18,909 bases of DNA from Clostridiales bacterium. GTDB lineage: Bacteria > Bacillota > Clostridia > Oscillospirales > Oscillospiraceae. The position numbers and the translations under genes are program-made. The first letter of the stretch is position 1, and each line of letters starts with the position of its first letter. The DNA lies in contig SFLD01000036.1 in the NCBI GenBank assembly GCA_004553545.1, positions 1 through 18,909 of the forward strand. The letters are read 5' to 3'. The notes under the pieces were generated by a model. It made no database searches and was not told the DNA's origin. It worked only from the letters and a program-made list of their open reading frames with translations. Below are positions 1 to 6,178 of the stretch, piece by piece.

Positions 1-226
1 CGGTGAGGAAGCCCAGCCAGCCGATGAAGAAATCCGCAAAGGTGCTGGCAAGGAACCAGGGGATGGTGCCCACGATGGCGCCCAGCAGGGCGCCCAGGAT
101 GCCCAGGGCCGCGCTGCCCTCCGGCTTCTCCGGGGCTTCCGGCCGGGGAGCCTCCGGCGCGGGGGCGGGGTCGGCCGCGATGGGGGCGGCGGATTCGCTG
201 TTCCAGTTGATCCCGGTCTCGTCCAT
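1..226 (-). CDS. Hypothetical membrane protein, C-terminus outside window
   Basis: The gene starts with ATG at 226 and runs off the left edge, so 75 codons are visible. It opens with MDETGINWNS, then an Ala/Pro/Glu-rich stretch (about residues 13-38), then a glycine-rich hydrophobic segment (AALGILGALLGAIVGTIPWF, about 40-59) and a second one rich in Phe and Gly. That is the layout of a small integral membrane protein with a disordered, acidic, proline-rich cytoplasmic N-terminus. The start lies 2 nt after the smpB stop, so the two are almost certainly translated from one transcript; a weak AAAGAGAG inside the smpB 3' end can serve as ribosome binding site. I do not recognise a named family, and no function is assigned. 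Confidence 0.75.
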   Translation of the reverse strand, partial: MDETGINWNSESAAPIAADPAPAPEAPRPEAPEKPEGSAALGILGALLGAIVGTIPWFLASTFADFFIGWLGFLT

Positions 227-228
227 GG

Positions 229-690
229 TCAGTGTCTCTCTTTCATCGTTCGTTCGATCTCGCGCTTGGCATCCCGCTGGGCGGCGGCGTCCCGCTTGTC
301 GTAGTTCTTCTTGCCCTTGCAGAGGCCGATCTCCAGCTTCACCCGGGCGTTCTTGAAGTAGACGCTGAGAGGGATCAGGGCCAGGCCATCCTGCTTCACC
401 ACGGTCTGCAGCTTGCGGATCTCCCGCTTGTGCATCAGCAGCCGCCGGGGGCGGACGGGGTCTTTGTTGAAGATGTTGCCCTTTTCATAGGGGGAGATGT
501 GCATGCCGTAGACATAGATCTCCCCGTCCTTGGCGATGCAGAAGGCGTCCTTCAGGTTCAGGGCCCCGGCCCGGATGGACTTGACCTCCGTCCCGGCCAG
601 CTCGATGCCCGCCTCGAAGCGTTCCTCCACAAAGTACTCGTGGAAGGCCTTGCGGTTCTGCGCCGCGATCTTGATGCCCGTCTTCTCCAT
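229..690 (-). CDS. smpB: SsrA (tmRNA)-binding protein SmpB
   Basis: SmpB binds the tRNA-like part of tmRNA and delivers it to stalled ribosomes for trans-translation. The 153-residue product has the normal family length. It begins MEKTGIKIAAQNRKAFHEYF, followed by the family's ELAGTEVKSIRAG segment, the PRRLLMHKREI segment and the basic C-terminal tail KKNYDKRDAAAQRDAKREIE that reaches into the mRNA channel. The frame is open further upstream to 774, but the ATG at 690 is preceded by a GAGAGGG ribosome binding site, begins where the family begins, and lies downstream of the promoter at 765-793, so I place the start here. Its stop is 2 nt before the next gene. The tmRNA gene itself is not in the window. 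Identification is firm. Confidence 0.96.
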   Translation of the reverse strand: MEKTGIKIAAQNRKAFHEYFVEERFEAGIELAGTEVKSIRAGALNLKDAFCIAKDGEIYVYGMHISPYEKGNIFNKDPVRPRRLLMHKREIRKLQTVVKQDGLALIPLSVYFKNARVKLEIGLCKGKKNYDKRDAAAQRDAKREIERTMKERH

Positions 691-710
691 GCCTGTCCCT
701 CTCTTTCCTT

Positions 711-727
711 CTCCGGCGCCGCCGGAG
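711..727 (-). promoter_or_regulatory. Hairpin in the smpB leader
   Basis: A 7-bp perfect stem (CTCCGGC/GCCGGAG) with a 3-nt loop lies in the smpB 5' untranslated region about 20 nt upstream of the start codon and just upstream of the ribosome binding site. It could tune translation; this is inference. Confidence 0.4.
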
Positions 728-764
728 GGGCGCTCTCCGCCAGGATAACCATACGAATAGGGAC

Positions 765-793
765 AGTATACCACAGCCCGGCGGATTCTTCAA
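765..793 (-). promoter_or_regulatory. Promoter for smpB
   Basis: Read on the minus strand, TTGAAG (793-788) is followed after exactly 17 nt by TATACT (770-765). This is a good sigma-A type promoter. Transcription would begin near 757 and give a leader of about 67 nt to the smpB start at 690. The -35 box lies immediately downstream of the hairpin that ends the preceding minus-strand gene. Confidence 0.75.
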
Positions 794-798
794 GAGGA

Positions 799-829
799 AG
801 GGCCCCGAAGCATGACGCTTCGGGGCCCT
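799..829 (-). terminator. Intrinsic terminator after the cysteine-rich microprotein
   Basis: A 13-bp perfect stem, AGGGCCCCGAAGC paired with GCTTCGGGGCCCT, has a 5-nt loop (812-816). On the minus strand it begins 5 nt after the stop codon of the 45-residue gene and is followed by a T/C-rich tract. The inner 12 bp of the stem are identical to those of the hairpin at 2001-2035. Confidence 0.7.
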
Positions 830-833
830 GGGT

Positions 834-971
834 TCATCCCTGGTAATGGCTGCACTCCGTGAGCTCGTCCGGGTCCACGTAGATGCGGTACCACTCGCAG
901 TACCACTTGTGACCCGACCGCTCGCCGGAGTTCACATAGCGGCAGTATTTGCAGTGACAGTAGTTGGACAT
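834..971 (-). CDS. Cysteine-rich 45-residue microprotein, function unknown
   Basis: This small gene reads ATG at 971 to TGA at 834-836. The product starts MSNYCHCKYCRYVNSGE and ends CSHYQG. It has cysteines at 5, 7, 10, 25 and 39 plus histidines at 6, 21 and 41, a pattern that suggests a zinc-binding knuckle, although I recognise no named family. An ideal ribosome binding site (AAAGGAGG, 6 nt before the ATG) lies upstream and a strong hairpin terminator directly downstream, so translation is well supported despite the length. It follows the amber-interrupted gene on the same strand by about 15 nt from that frame's distal stop, which suggests co-transcription. Small metal-binding or nucleic-acid-binding protein is a guess only. 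Confidence 0.75.
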   Translation of the reverse strand: MSNYCHCKYCRYVNSGERSGHKWYCEWYRIYVDPDELTECSHYQG

Positions 972-986
972 AGGGGGCCTCCTTTC

Positions 987-1106
987 TCATTTCCTCACAA
1001 TGGCATAAACTTCGCATTCTACCCAGGTATCGCTGTCCGTGTCTATGTACGCCTTGGTCAGTGCCACTTCCGGCATCTCACTCCGGAGCTTCGCCAATGC
1101 CAGGTG
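987..1106 (-). pseudogene. Downstream continuation of the amber-interrupted gene
   Basis: Directly after the TAG at 1107-1109 the same reading frame stays open for 39 codons and ends with TGA at 987-989. The TGA lies immediately before the AAAGGAGG ribosome binding site of the next gene. The stretch reads HLALAKLRSEMPEVALTKAY and continues to VYAIVRK, with normal protein-like composition. Most simply it is the original C-terminus of the upstream protein, cut off by a nonsense change such as CAG to TAG. Readthrough, or reinitiation at the internal ATG (1076-1074, behind GGAG), are alternatives. Confidence 0.6.
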
Positions 1107-1514
1107 CTACAGCGCCCAGACAACGCCAAGCACCTGATCATGTCCCTTGACGCCCCAGTGCTCTTTGGACGGAAACTCGTTGGAGAAATAATCCAGCACT
1201 CCTCCGCTAGCTTCATTCTTACCATAGCTCAGGGCTTTCTCGTTCCCATCAATCTCATACCAAACCCTATCGCCATTGCGAATATCTGCCTCCATTTTCT
1301 CACAGAGCTTTGCCGCTTCCCGCTCCAGAAAAGGATGATTCATCACACTCTGCCCGTATTCAATGCTTCCGCTGGTGAAGCCCTCCTCCTCGACGATCAC
1401 TCTCGCCGGCCGTCTTTCCTCCGGTCTCGCTGCTGAGCTTACGCCGCTTGGCTGTCCCGCGGCCACAATACAGGTCAAAAGGATTATCACCCCGATCGTA
1501 ACGATCAACAACAT
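1107..1514 (-). CDS. Small exported or membrane-anchored protein, ended by in-frame TAG
   Basis: The gene reads from ATG 1514 to TAG 1107-1109, 135 residues. Upstream codons are open to 1607, but GGGAGGG lies 8 nt before this ATG and the product then starts with a clean hydrophobic segment (MLLIVTIGVIILLTCIVAAG), an uncleaved anchor or signal peptide. The rest is hydrophilic and probably extracytoplasmic, with an Arg/Glu-rich linker near 35-50. No family is recognised. The frame continues open beyond the stop for 39 codons, so the intact protein was probably 175 residues. Base composition is visibly less GC-rich than in the core genes, consistent with acquisition from elsewhere. It is divergent from an XRE regulator that may control it. 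Existence as a gene is likely; functionality of this copy is doubtful. Confidence 0.65.
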   Translation of the reverse strand: MLLIVTIGVIILLTCIVAAGQPSGVSSAARPEERRPARVIVEEEGFTSGSIEYGQSVMNHPFLEREAAKLCEKMEADIRNGDRVWYEIDGNEKALSYGKNEASGGVLDYFSNEFPSKEHWGVKGHDQVLGVVWAL

Positions 1515-1532
1515 TTTCCATTCCCTCCCGCA

Positions 1533-1622
1533 TAGTTTAAATTCTATAGACTTATAATAGTCTACTAAGTTTATGTTCATCCTAGCATAATTGCCGCTAC
1601 AATGCAAGAAAAACTTAAACTA
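1533..1622. promoter_or_regulatory. Divergent control region with dyads (candidate operators)
   Basis: This AT-rich spacer separates the amber-interrupted gene (minus) from the XRE regulator (plus). It contains TAGTTTAA (1533-1540) mirrored by TTAAACTA (1615-1622). It also holds a perfect 6-6-6 dyad, TAGACT-TATAAT-AGTCTA (1547-1564), and a related CTAAGTTTA at 1566-1574. The repeated TAGTTTAA-like element on both sides fits binding by the adjacent HTH protein; that assignment is inference. Confidence 0.5.
1579..1607 (-). promoter_or_regulatory. Promoter for the amber-interrupted gene
   Basis: On the minus strand TTGCAT (1607-1602) is followed after 17 nt by TAGGAT (1584-1579). Predicted transcription starts near 1572, so the dyad at 1547-1564 would lie just downstream of the start site, in a position where a bound repressor could block it. 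Confidence 0.5.
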
Positions 1623-1632
1623 GGTGGACAGA

Positions 1633-1968
1633 ATGATCGATTACTACGCTATCGGACAGCGCATCCGGCAGATCCGGAAGGCCCGGGGCCTCTCTCAGGA
1701 TCAGCTGGCGGAGCAGGTGGGCATCTCCACCGTTCACGTGAGCCACATCGAAAACGCCAATACCAAGCTGAGCCTGCCAGTCTTCGTCCGGCTGACGGAG
1801 GTGCTGCAGGTCCCGGCGGACGAGCTGCTCCAGGGCGCCGCCCCGGTGCGGCGGCAGCAGGCGGAGGAGGACATCCTGCGCCTGCTGGAGGGCTGTGACC
1901 TCCGGCAGCTGCAGATCCTGCAGGATGTGCTGCGCGCCGTGAAGGAGTCCCTGGACCTCCGCCTCTGA
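1633..1968 (+). CDS. XRE-family helix-turn-helix transcriptional regulator
   Basis: This is a 111-residue cytoplasmic DNA-binding protein. Residues about 6-62 form a classic XRE/Cro-CI HTH: IGQRIRQIRKARGLSQDQLA, then VGISTVHVSHIEN, then the P-x-FVRL-x-EVL-x-V helix typical of SinR-like proteins. The C-terminal 45 residues are Leu/Gln/Arg-rich and helical, probably a dimerisation segment. I chose ATG at 1633 because AGGTGG lies 5 nt before it; the in-frame GTG at 1624 overlaps that site. It is divergent from the amber-interrupted gene across a dyad-rich spacer, so autoregulation and control of that neighbour are plausible. A strong hairpin follows its stop. The family call is firm; the targets are unknown. 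Confidence 0.9.
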   Translation: MIDYYAIGQRIRQIRKARGLSQDQLAEQVGISTVHVSHIENANTKLSLPVFVRLTEVLQVPADELLQGAAPVRRQQAEEDILRLLEGCDLRQLQILQDVLRAVKESLDLRL

Positions 1969-2000
1969 TGCCAGCGCGGAACTCCGGTCTTTCCCTCGAA

Positions 2001-2035
2001 AAAGGGCCCCGAAGCGATCTGCTTCGGGGCCCTTT
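2001..2035. terminator. Bidirectional intrinsic terminator
   Basis: AAAGGGCCCCGAAGC pairs perfectly with GCTTCGGGGCCCTTT over 15 bp around a 5-nt loop. It ends the XRE regulator on the plus strand and, with a TTTTT run on the minus strand, the convergent membrane-protein gene. The core stem repeats that at 799-829. Confidence 0.85.
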
Positions 2036-2042
2036 CCGCCGA

Positions 2043-2662
2043 CTACCGGTCCAGCTTGGTCACCAGGAACCGCTCCGCCGCGTGGGCCGCCGCGGAGAAG
2101 AGAAGGCGGCCGGACCGGTAGAAGACATACCCGCAGCCCAGCGAAAAAGCGAGGGAGGAGAGGAGTTCCCACGCCAGCTCCCGTCCCATGCTCTGCCGGG
2201 CCAGCCGCGCCTGGACCAGGATCCCGCCGCACCAGACAAGCCCGTTGAGAACGACGCACCAGACCGTGCGGCAGCCCCACGCCTCCAGCAGGGCCATCAG
2301 GAAAACCTGCAGCATCCCCCGCTGCGCGACTTCCACCATCGCGGCCTCCGCGCACAGCCGCGCCAGCTCCCGCCGCCCAACGGTCCGGCCCTTCCTGCCG
2401 CCCAGGCATCGGATCCCGCAGACGGCCAGCACAGTGGCCCGGAGAGCAGCCAGAGCCAGAGCTGCGGCAGGGCCGGTCCCCGGGGGCCGTACAGCCCCCT
2501 CCAGCAAAGCAGCAGCATCGGCGGGCAGGCCGCCAGCAGCGGCGCGAAGGGGACGAGACCCTCCCGGCCCCGGCGGGAAAACAACTGCTTCAGCCAGAGC
2601 TGCGTCCCGAACCAGGCCCCGCACAGCAGGAAGCCCAGCGTCCCCGCCAGCAAATAGTACAT
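2043..2662 (-). pseudogene. Membrane protein gene broken by an apparent frameshift
   Basis: The N-terminus is well formed: ATG 2662 behind GGGGAGGG, then MYYLLAGTLGFLLCGAWFGT, a hydrophobic segment, a basic loop and a second hydrophobic stretch. In that frame the sequence then becomes implausible (Gly/Arg/Trp-rich) and stops at 2297. From about 2480 downwards the neighbouring frame is protein-like (AALRATVLAVCGIRC, a basic loop, two more hydrophobic segments) and ends FLVTKLDR at 2043, just before the terminator. Joined, the product would be about 206 residues with four or so membrane helices. The switch most likely lies at homopolymers, C5 at 2495-2499 or G5 at 2482-2486 on the plus strand. 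A natural mutation, a sequence error or programmed shifting are all possible. No family is recognised. Confidence 0.6.
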
Positions 2663-2704
2663 TCCGGATACCCTCCCCTCGGTCCAACGGATCGTATCGC
2701 CTGT

Positions 2705-2733
2705 ATCTTACCATGTTTCCCTCCGCCTTACAA
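2705..2733 (-). promoter_or_regulatory. Promoter for the frameshifted membrane-protein gene
   Basis: On the minus strand TTGTAA (2733-2728) and TAAGAT (2710-2705) are spaced by 17 nt, about 45 nt upstream of the start codon at 2662. Confidence 0.5.
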
Positions 2734-2765
2734 GAATTTGAAGGAGGGGGCGGCGGAAATCCCTC

Positions 2766-2795
2766 TTTACCGGGCGGCGGGAGCTGTGCTATACT
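2766..2795 (+). promoter_or_regulatory. Promoter for the NUDIX-walRK operon
   Basis: TTTACC (2766-2771) and TATACT (2790-2795) are 18 nt apart. Transcription near 2802 gives a leader of about 54 nt. The leader carries a 7-bp CCGGCCC/GGGCCGG hairpin (2820-2836) just before the ribosome binding site. Confidence 0.65.
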
Positions 2796-2855
2796 ATAGT
2801 GTCTGAGAAATACGAGTATCCGGCCCAACGGGCCGGTGGAAAGGTGGAATATCCC

Positions 2856-3392
2856 ATGGATCTGACGGAAAAGACCCTCTCCCGGAGGGAGATCTATGAC
2901 GGGCGCATCGTCCATCTGCATGTGGACGAGGTGGAACTGCCGGACGGCAGCCGCTCCGTGCGGGAGATCATCGACCACTGCCCCTGCGTGGCGGTGGTGG
3001 CCCTGGACGAGCAGGACCGGGTGCTGACCGTGACCCAGTACCGCTACGCCTTTGGCCGGGAGCTGCTGGAGATCCCGGCCGGCAAGCTGGAGCCCGGCGA
3101 GGACCCCGTCACCGGGGCGCTGCGGGAGCTGCGGGAGGAGACCGGCGCCGTGCCGGGGCAGCTGCTGCCCATGGGCGTCTATCTGGGAAGCCCCGGCTGC
3201 CTGGGGGAGGAACTGCACCTGTTCCTGGCCCGGGACCTGCAGATGGCGGAGGCCCAGCCCGACGAGGACGAGTTCCTGGAGATGGCCCGGGTCCCCTTTG
3301 AGGAGATGGTCCACCGCATCATGAGCGGCGAGATCACCGACGGCAAGACCATCGCCGCCGTGCTGAAGGCGAAGCTCCTGCTGGATCTCTGA
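2856..3392 (+). CDS. NUDIX hydrolase, ADP-ribose pyrophosphatase type
   Basis: The predicted enzyme splits ADP-ribose to AMP and ribose 5-phosphate in the cytoplasm. The 178-residue protein carries a complete NUDIX box at residues 76-98 (G-x5-E-x7-RELREETGA), with metal-binding glutamates at 91, 94 and 95. Upstream is the family's QYRYAFGRELLEIPAGKLE segment, typical of the NudF/ADP-ribose subgroup. The frame is open to GTG at 2799, but that codon precedes the predicted transcription start, while ATG 2856 has AAAGGTGG 8 nt upstream. The gene ends 28 nt before walR without a terminator, so it is probably the first gene of the walRK operon. Family is firm. The precise substrate is inferred from similarity and could be another nucleoside diphosphate sugar. 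Confidence 0.92.
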   Translation: MDLTEKTLSRREIYDGRIVHLHVDEVELPDGSRSVREIIDHCPCVAVVALDEQDRVLTVTQYRYAFGRELLEIPAGKLEPGEDPVTGALRELREETGAVPGQLLPMGVYLGSPGCLGEELHLFLARDLQMAEAQPDEDEFLEMARVPFEEMVHRIMSGEITDGKTIAAVLKAKLLLDL

Positions 3393-3420
3393 GCGATTTG
3401 ATCAAGAGGAGGGATCTCCC

Positions 3421-4122
3421 ATGGAAAGCCCCAAGAAGGTCCTCATCGTGGAGGACGAGAAGAACATCGTGGACATCCTGCGCTTCAACCTCCAGCGGGC
3501 GGGCTACGCCACGGAGGAGGCCTACGACGGCGAGGACGGCCTGGCCAAGGCCCGCTCCGGGAAGCCGGATCTCATCCTGCTGGACGTGATGCTGCCGAAG
3601 CGGAACGGCTTTGACGTCTGCCGCGCCCTCCGCGCGGAGGGGGACAACGTACCGGTGCTGATCCTCACCGCCCGGGAGGAGGAGGCCGACAAGGTCCTGG
3701 GACTGGAGATCGGCGCGGACGACTACATCACCAAGCCCTTCTCCATGCGGGAGCTCATCGCACGGGTGGGGGCCAACATCCGCCGCACCGCCATGCAGGC
3801 GCCGGCGGAGCCCGCCAGCGCCGCCATCGAGGCAGGGGACCTGCGCATCGCCCCCGACAGCCGCCAGGTCTTCCGGGCGGGGCAGCCCATCGAGCTGACC
3901 CAGCGGGAGTATGAGCTTCTGAGCTTCCTGGCCGCCCGGCCCAACAAGGTCTACTCCCGGGCGGACCTCATGGAGCAGGTCTGGAACTACGACTACGTGG
4001 GCGACGACGCCCGGACGGTGGACGTCACCGTCCGCCGCCTGCGGGAGAAGGTGGAAGCCGATCCCGCGAATCCGGTACATATCCTGACCCGGCGCGGCGC
4101 GGGGTATTATTTCGCGAAGTAA
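3421..4122 (+). CDS. walR: WalR/YycF-type OmpR-family response regulator
   Basis: This 233-residue DNA-binding response regulator of the essential WalRK system controls cell-wall hydrolase genes in low-GC relatives. The receiver domain (about 5-120) has the acidic pocket E11/D12, phospho-acceptor D55 in LILLDVMLP, T83, and K105 in YITKPF. The OmpR winged helix (about 133-230) ends in the wing motif DVTVRRLREK and TRRGAGYYFAK. GAGGAGGG lies 7 nt before the ATG. The TAA stop lies within the 5' arm of a 17-bp hairpin. PhoB-like regulators have the same architecture; the assignment to WalR rests on the following kinase, YycH, YycI and YycJ genes. Confidence 0.92.
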   Translation: MESPKKVLIVEDEKNIVDILRFNLQRAGYATEEAYDGEDGLAKARSGKPDLILLDVMLPKRNGFDVCRALRAEGDNVPVLILTAREEEADKVLGLEIGADDYITKPFSMRELIARVGANIRRTAMQAPAEPASAAIEAGDLRIAPDSRQVFRAGQPIELTQREYELLSFLAARPNKVYSRADLMEQVWNYDYVGDDARTVDVTVRRLREKVEADPANPVHILTRRGAGYYFAK

Positions 4123-4342
4123 CGGCGCGAAGCGCCGTTACTTCGCGAGGAGAGGCCCCGTCACAGCGCCCGGAGGGCGCTGTGACGATGGCGCTGCGCT
4201 CCGCTCGGGTGCCTTGCCCCGGCTTGGCCGGGGCTGCGACACTTCGCTCCGCGAGAGGGATTTTCCCCGGCGTACACGCCGCCGGGAAAAATGATCTCAA
4301 TTCTTTCCGCCTTCGGCGGAAAGGCAGGGGGCTTCGCCCCCC
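4112..4342. repeat. Cluster of six short-loop hairpins between walR and walK
   Basis: Six inverted repeats follow one another: a 17-bp stem 4112-4128/4132-4148 (TCGCGAAGTAACGGCGC, loop GAA); 13 bp 4159-4171/4175-4187 (loop GGA); 8 bp 4216-4223/4227-4234 (loop TTG); a bulged TTTTCCC...GGGAAAA stem 4261-4290; 9 bp 4303-4311/4315-4323 (loop TTC); and 6 bp 4327-4332/4336-4341 (loop TTC). No convincing gene is present. The density of tight loops suggests a composite intergenic repeat of REP or MITE-like character. It could weaken readthrough into walK or stabilise the walR mRNA end. Whether it recurs in the genome cannot be seen here. Confidence 0.75.
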
Positions 4343-4378
4343 GGCACCCCCTATTCTGTTTGGGAGGAGGCCCTGGCT

Positions 4379-6139
4379 ATGTTTCGCAGTCTCCATATGA
4401 AGCTGACGCTGATCCTTTTGCTGCTCATCACGTCGCTGATGGCGGTGGTGGGCACGTTTCTCACCACCAGCGTCTCCAGCTTCTTCATCGACTCCTTCTA
4501 TCAGCAGATGGACAACGTCTTCGGTGCGGGGTCGGACTTCTATCCCACCCTCTGCGCCGGAGCGGAGGAGGGCGGGGCCGCGCGGCTCCAGGAGCTGGTG
4601 GAGGTCCGGGCCGGTTCCCTGGGCGTGGACTACAGCACCCGGAACTACTACATCCTGGACGGCGGCGGCACGCTGCTGCTGGGCTCCGACGAGCGCAGCG
4701 GCCTGGACGCCACCGCCAACCTTCTGGCGGCCGAGAACGGCCGGGTAGGCGACGAGAGCGACATCACCGCGGACTTCATGGACGTGGCCATCCCCATCCC
4801 GGAGGGGGAGCCGGACTACATCGTCTACATCCTGGACAGCAAGGAGACGGTCTCCGGCCTCAATACCCAGCTCTTCATGATCATCATGCAGGCCCTGGTC
4901 ATCGGTCTTCTCATCTCCCTCCTTCTGAGCTTCCTCCTCTCCAAGACCATGGTGGGGCCCATCGAGAAGCTGACGGCGGGAGCGGAAAAGGTGGCCGCCG
5001 GCGACTTTGAGAGCCGCCTGCCCGTGGAATCCACCGACGAGATCGGCATCCTCACCGGGACCTTCAACGAGATGGCCTCGGTGCTGCAGCAGACCCTGGC
5101 CGCCGTGGAGAACGAGCGCACCAAGCTGGACACCCTCTTCCTCCACATGACGGACGGCGTGGTGGCCTTTGACCACACAGGCAGGCTCATCCACCGCAAC
5201 CCCGCCGCCGCCACCATGCTGGGCCGCACCCTGGGGGAGGACAGCCGCTATAACCAGCTCTTCGGCAGCCTCTACCCCATGGAGCAGATCCTTGCCCTCC
5301 ACCGGCCCGACTATGCCGAGGCCCAGCAGGTGGTGGGGGATCGGATGCTGGAGCTCTACCTTGCCCCCTTCTCCAGCGATCAGGAGAAGGGCGGCGTGCT
5401 CATCGTCCTGCACGACGTGACGGAGCAGCACCGCAACGAGGAGCGGCGCAAGGAGTTCGTGGCCAACGTCTCCCACGAGCTGCGCACCCCCCTCACCAAC
5501 GTCCGCAGCTACGCCGAGACCCTCCGCTCCGCCGAGGGAGACATCCCCCAGGAGATGGAGAACAGCTTCCTGGACATCATCATCAGCGAGACGGACCGCA
5601 TGACCCACATCGTCCAGGACCTTCTGACCCTCAGCCGCCTGGACGCCGGAAACACCGAGATGCGCTTCGCCCCCTTCTCCTTCCGGGAGAGCGTGGCAAA
5701 CGTCTGCCGGGCCAACGCCATGGAGGCCCGCCGCCACAGCCACACCCTCACCTGCACCCTGGCGGAGAACATGCCGGAGATCAGCGGCGACCGCCAGCGC
5801 CTGGAGCAGGTGGTCACCAACATCCTGGGCAACGCCATCAAATACACCCCCGACGGCGGACACATCGCCGTCACCGGCGGCGGCAGCGGCCGCAGCGTCT
5901 GGGTGGAGGTGACGGACGACGGCATCGGCATCCCGGAGAAGGACCGGGACCGCATCTTCGACCGCTTCTACCGGGTGGACAAGGCCCGGTCCCGGGAGTC
6001 CGGCGGCACCGGCCTGGGCCTCTCCATCGCCAAGGAGATCGTGGAGCGGCACCACGGCTCGCTCCGTCTGGTGCCCCGGGAGGGCCGGGGCACCACCATC
6101 CGCCTGGTGCTGCCCATCGACCCCAACCGGGCGGAGTAA
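4379..6139 (+). CDS. walK: WalK/YycG-type sensor histidine kinase
   Basis: This 586-residue membrane kinase is the partner of the response regulator upstream. A first membrane helix lies at about 8-30 and an extracellular sensor loop at about 32-165. A second helix (LFMIIMQALVIGLLISLLLS) spans about 167-187, followed by HAMP (about 190-242) and a PAS domain (about 250-350). HisKA has phospho-acceptor H366 in VSHELRTPL, and HATPase_c has the N box NILGNAIKYTP, the G1 motif DDGIGIP and the GTGLGLSIAKEIVE region. This order matches WalK of Firmicutes. GGGAGGAGG precedes the ATG by 8 nt. The gene is separated from walR by the hairpin cluster, unlike the usual tight spacing, so the two may not be produced in equal amounts. 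Confidence 0.93.
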   Translation: MFRSLHMKLTLILLLLITSLMAVVGTFLTTSVSSFFIDSFYQQMDNVFGAGSDFYPTLCAGAEEGGAARLQELVEVRAGSLGVDYSTRNYYILDGGGTLLLGSDERSGLDATANLLAAENGRVGDESDITADFMDVAIPIPEGEPDYIVYILDSKETVSGLNTQLFMIIMQALVIGLLISLLLSFLLSKTMVGPIEKLTAGAEKVAAGDFESRLPVESTDEIGILTGTFNEMASVLQQTLAAVENERTKLDTLFLHMTDGVVAFDHTGRLIHRNPAAATMLGRTLGEDSRYNQLFGSLYPMEQILALHRPDYAEAQQVVGDRMLELYLAPFSSDQEKGGVLIVLHDVTEQHRNEERRKEFVANVSHELRTPLTNVRSYAETLRSAEGDIPQEMENSFLDIIISETDRMTHIVQDLLTLSRLDAGNTEMRFAPFSFRESVANVCRANAMEARRHSHTLTCTLAENMPEISGDRQRLEQVVTNILGNAIKYTPDGGHIAVTGGGSGRSVWVEVTDDGIGIPEKDRDRIFDRFYRVDKARSRESGGTGLGLSIAKEIVERHHGSLRLVPREGRGTTIRLVLPIDPNRAE

Positions 6140-6178
6140 CGCCCGAGATCGCCCCCAGCGGGAGAAGGGAGGACCGCC

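Noticed and set aside
846..1436. A plus-strand 196-codon frame opposite the microprotein and the amber-interrupted gene
   Set aside because: It has no ribosome binding site or recognisable domain, while the minus strand has strong translation signals and a terminator.
4112..4342. A CRISPR array in the hairpin cluster
   Set aside because: The inverted repeats differ from each other in sequence and length and there is no regular repeat-spacer period.
4182..4400. Short open frames inside the hairpin cluster between walR and walK
   Set aside because: They lack ribosome binding sites, are built from hairpin arms and have a low-complexity translation typical of intergenic repeats.
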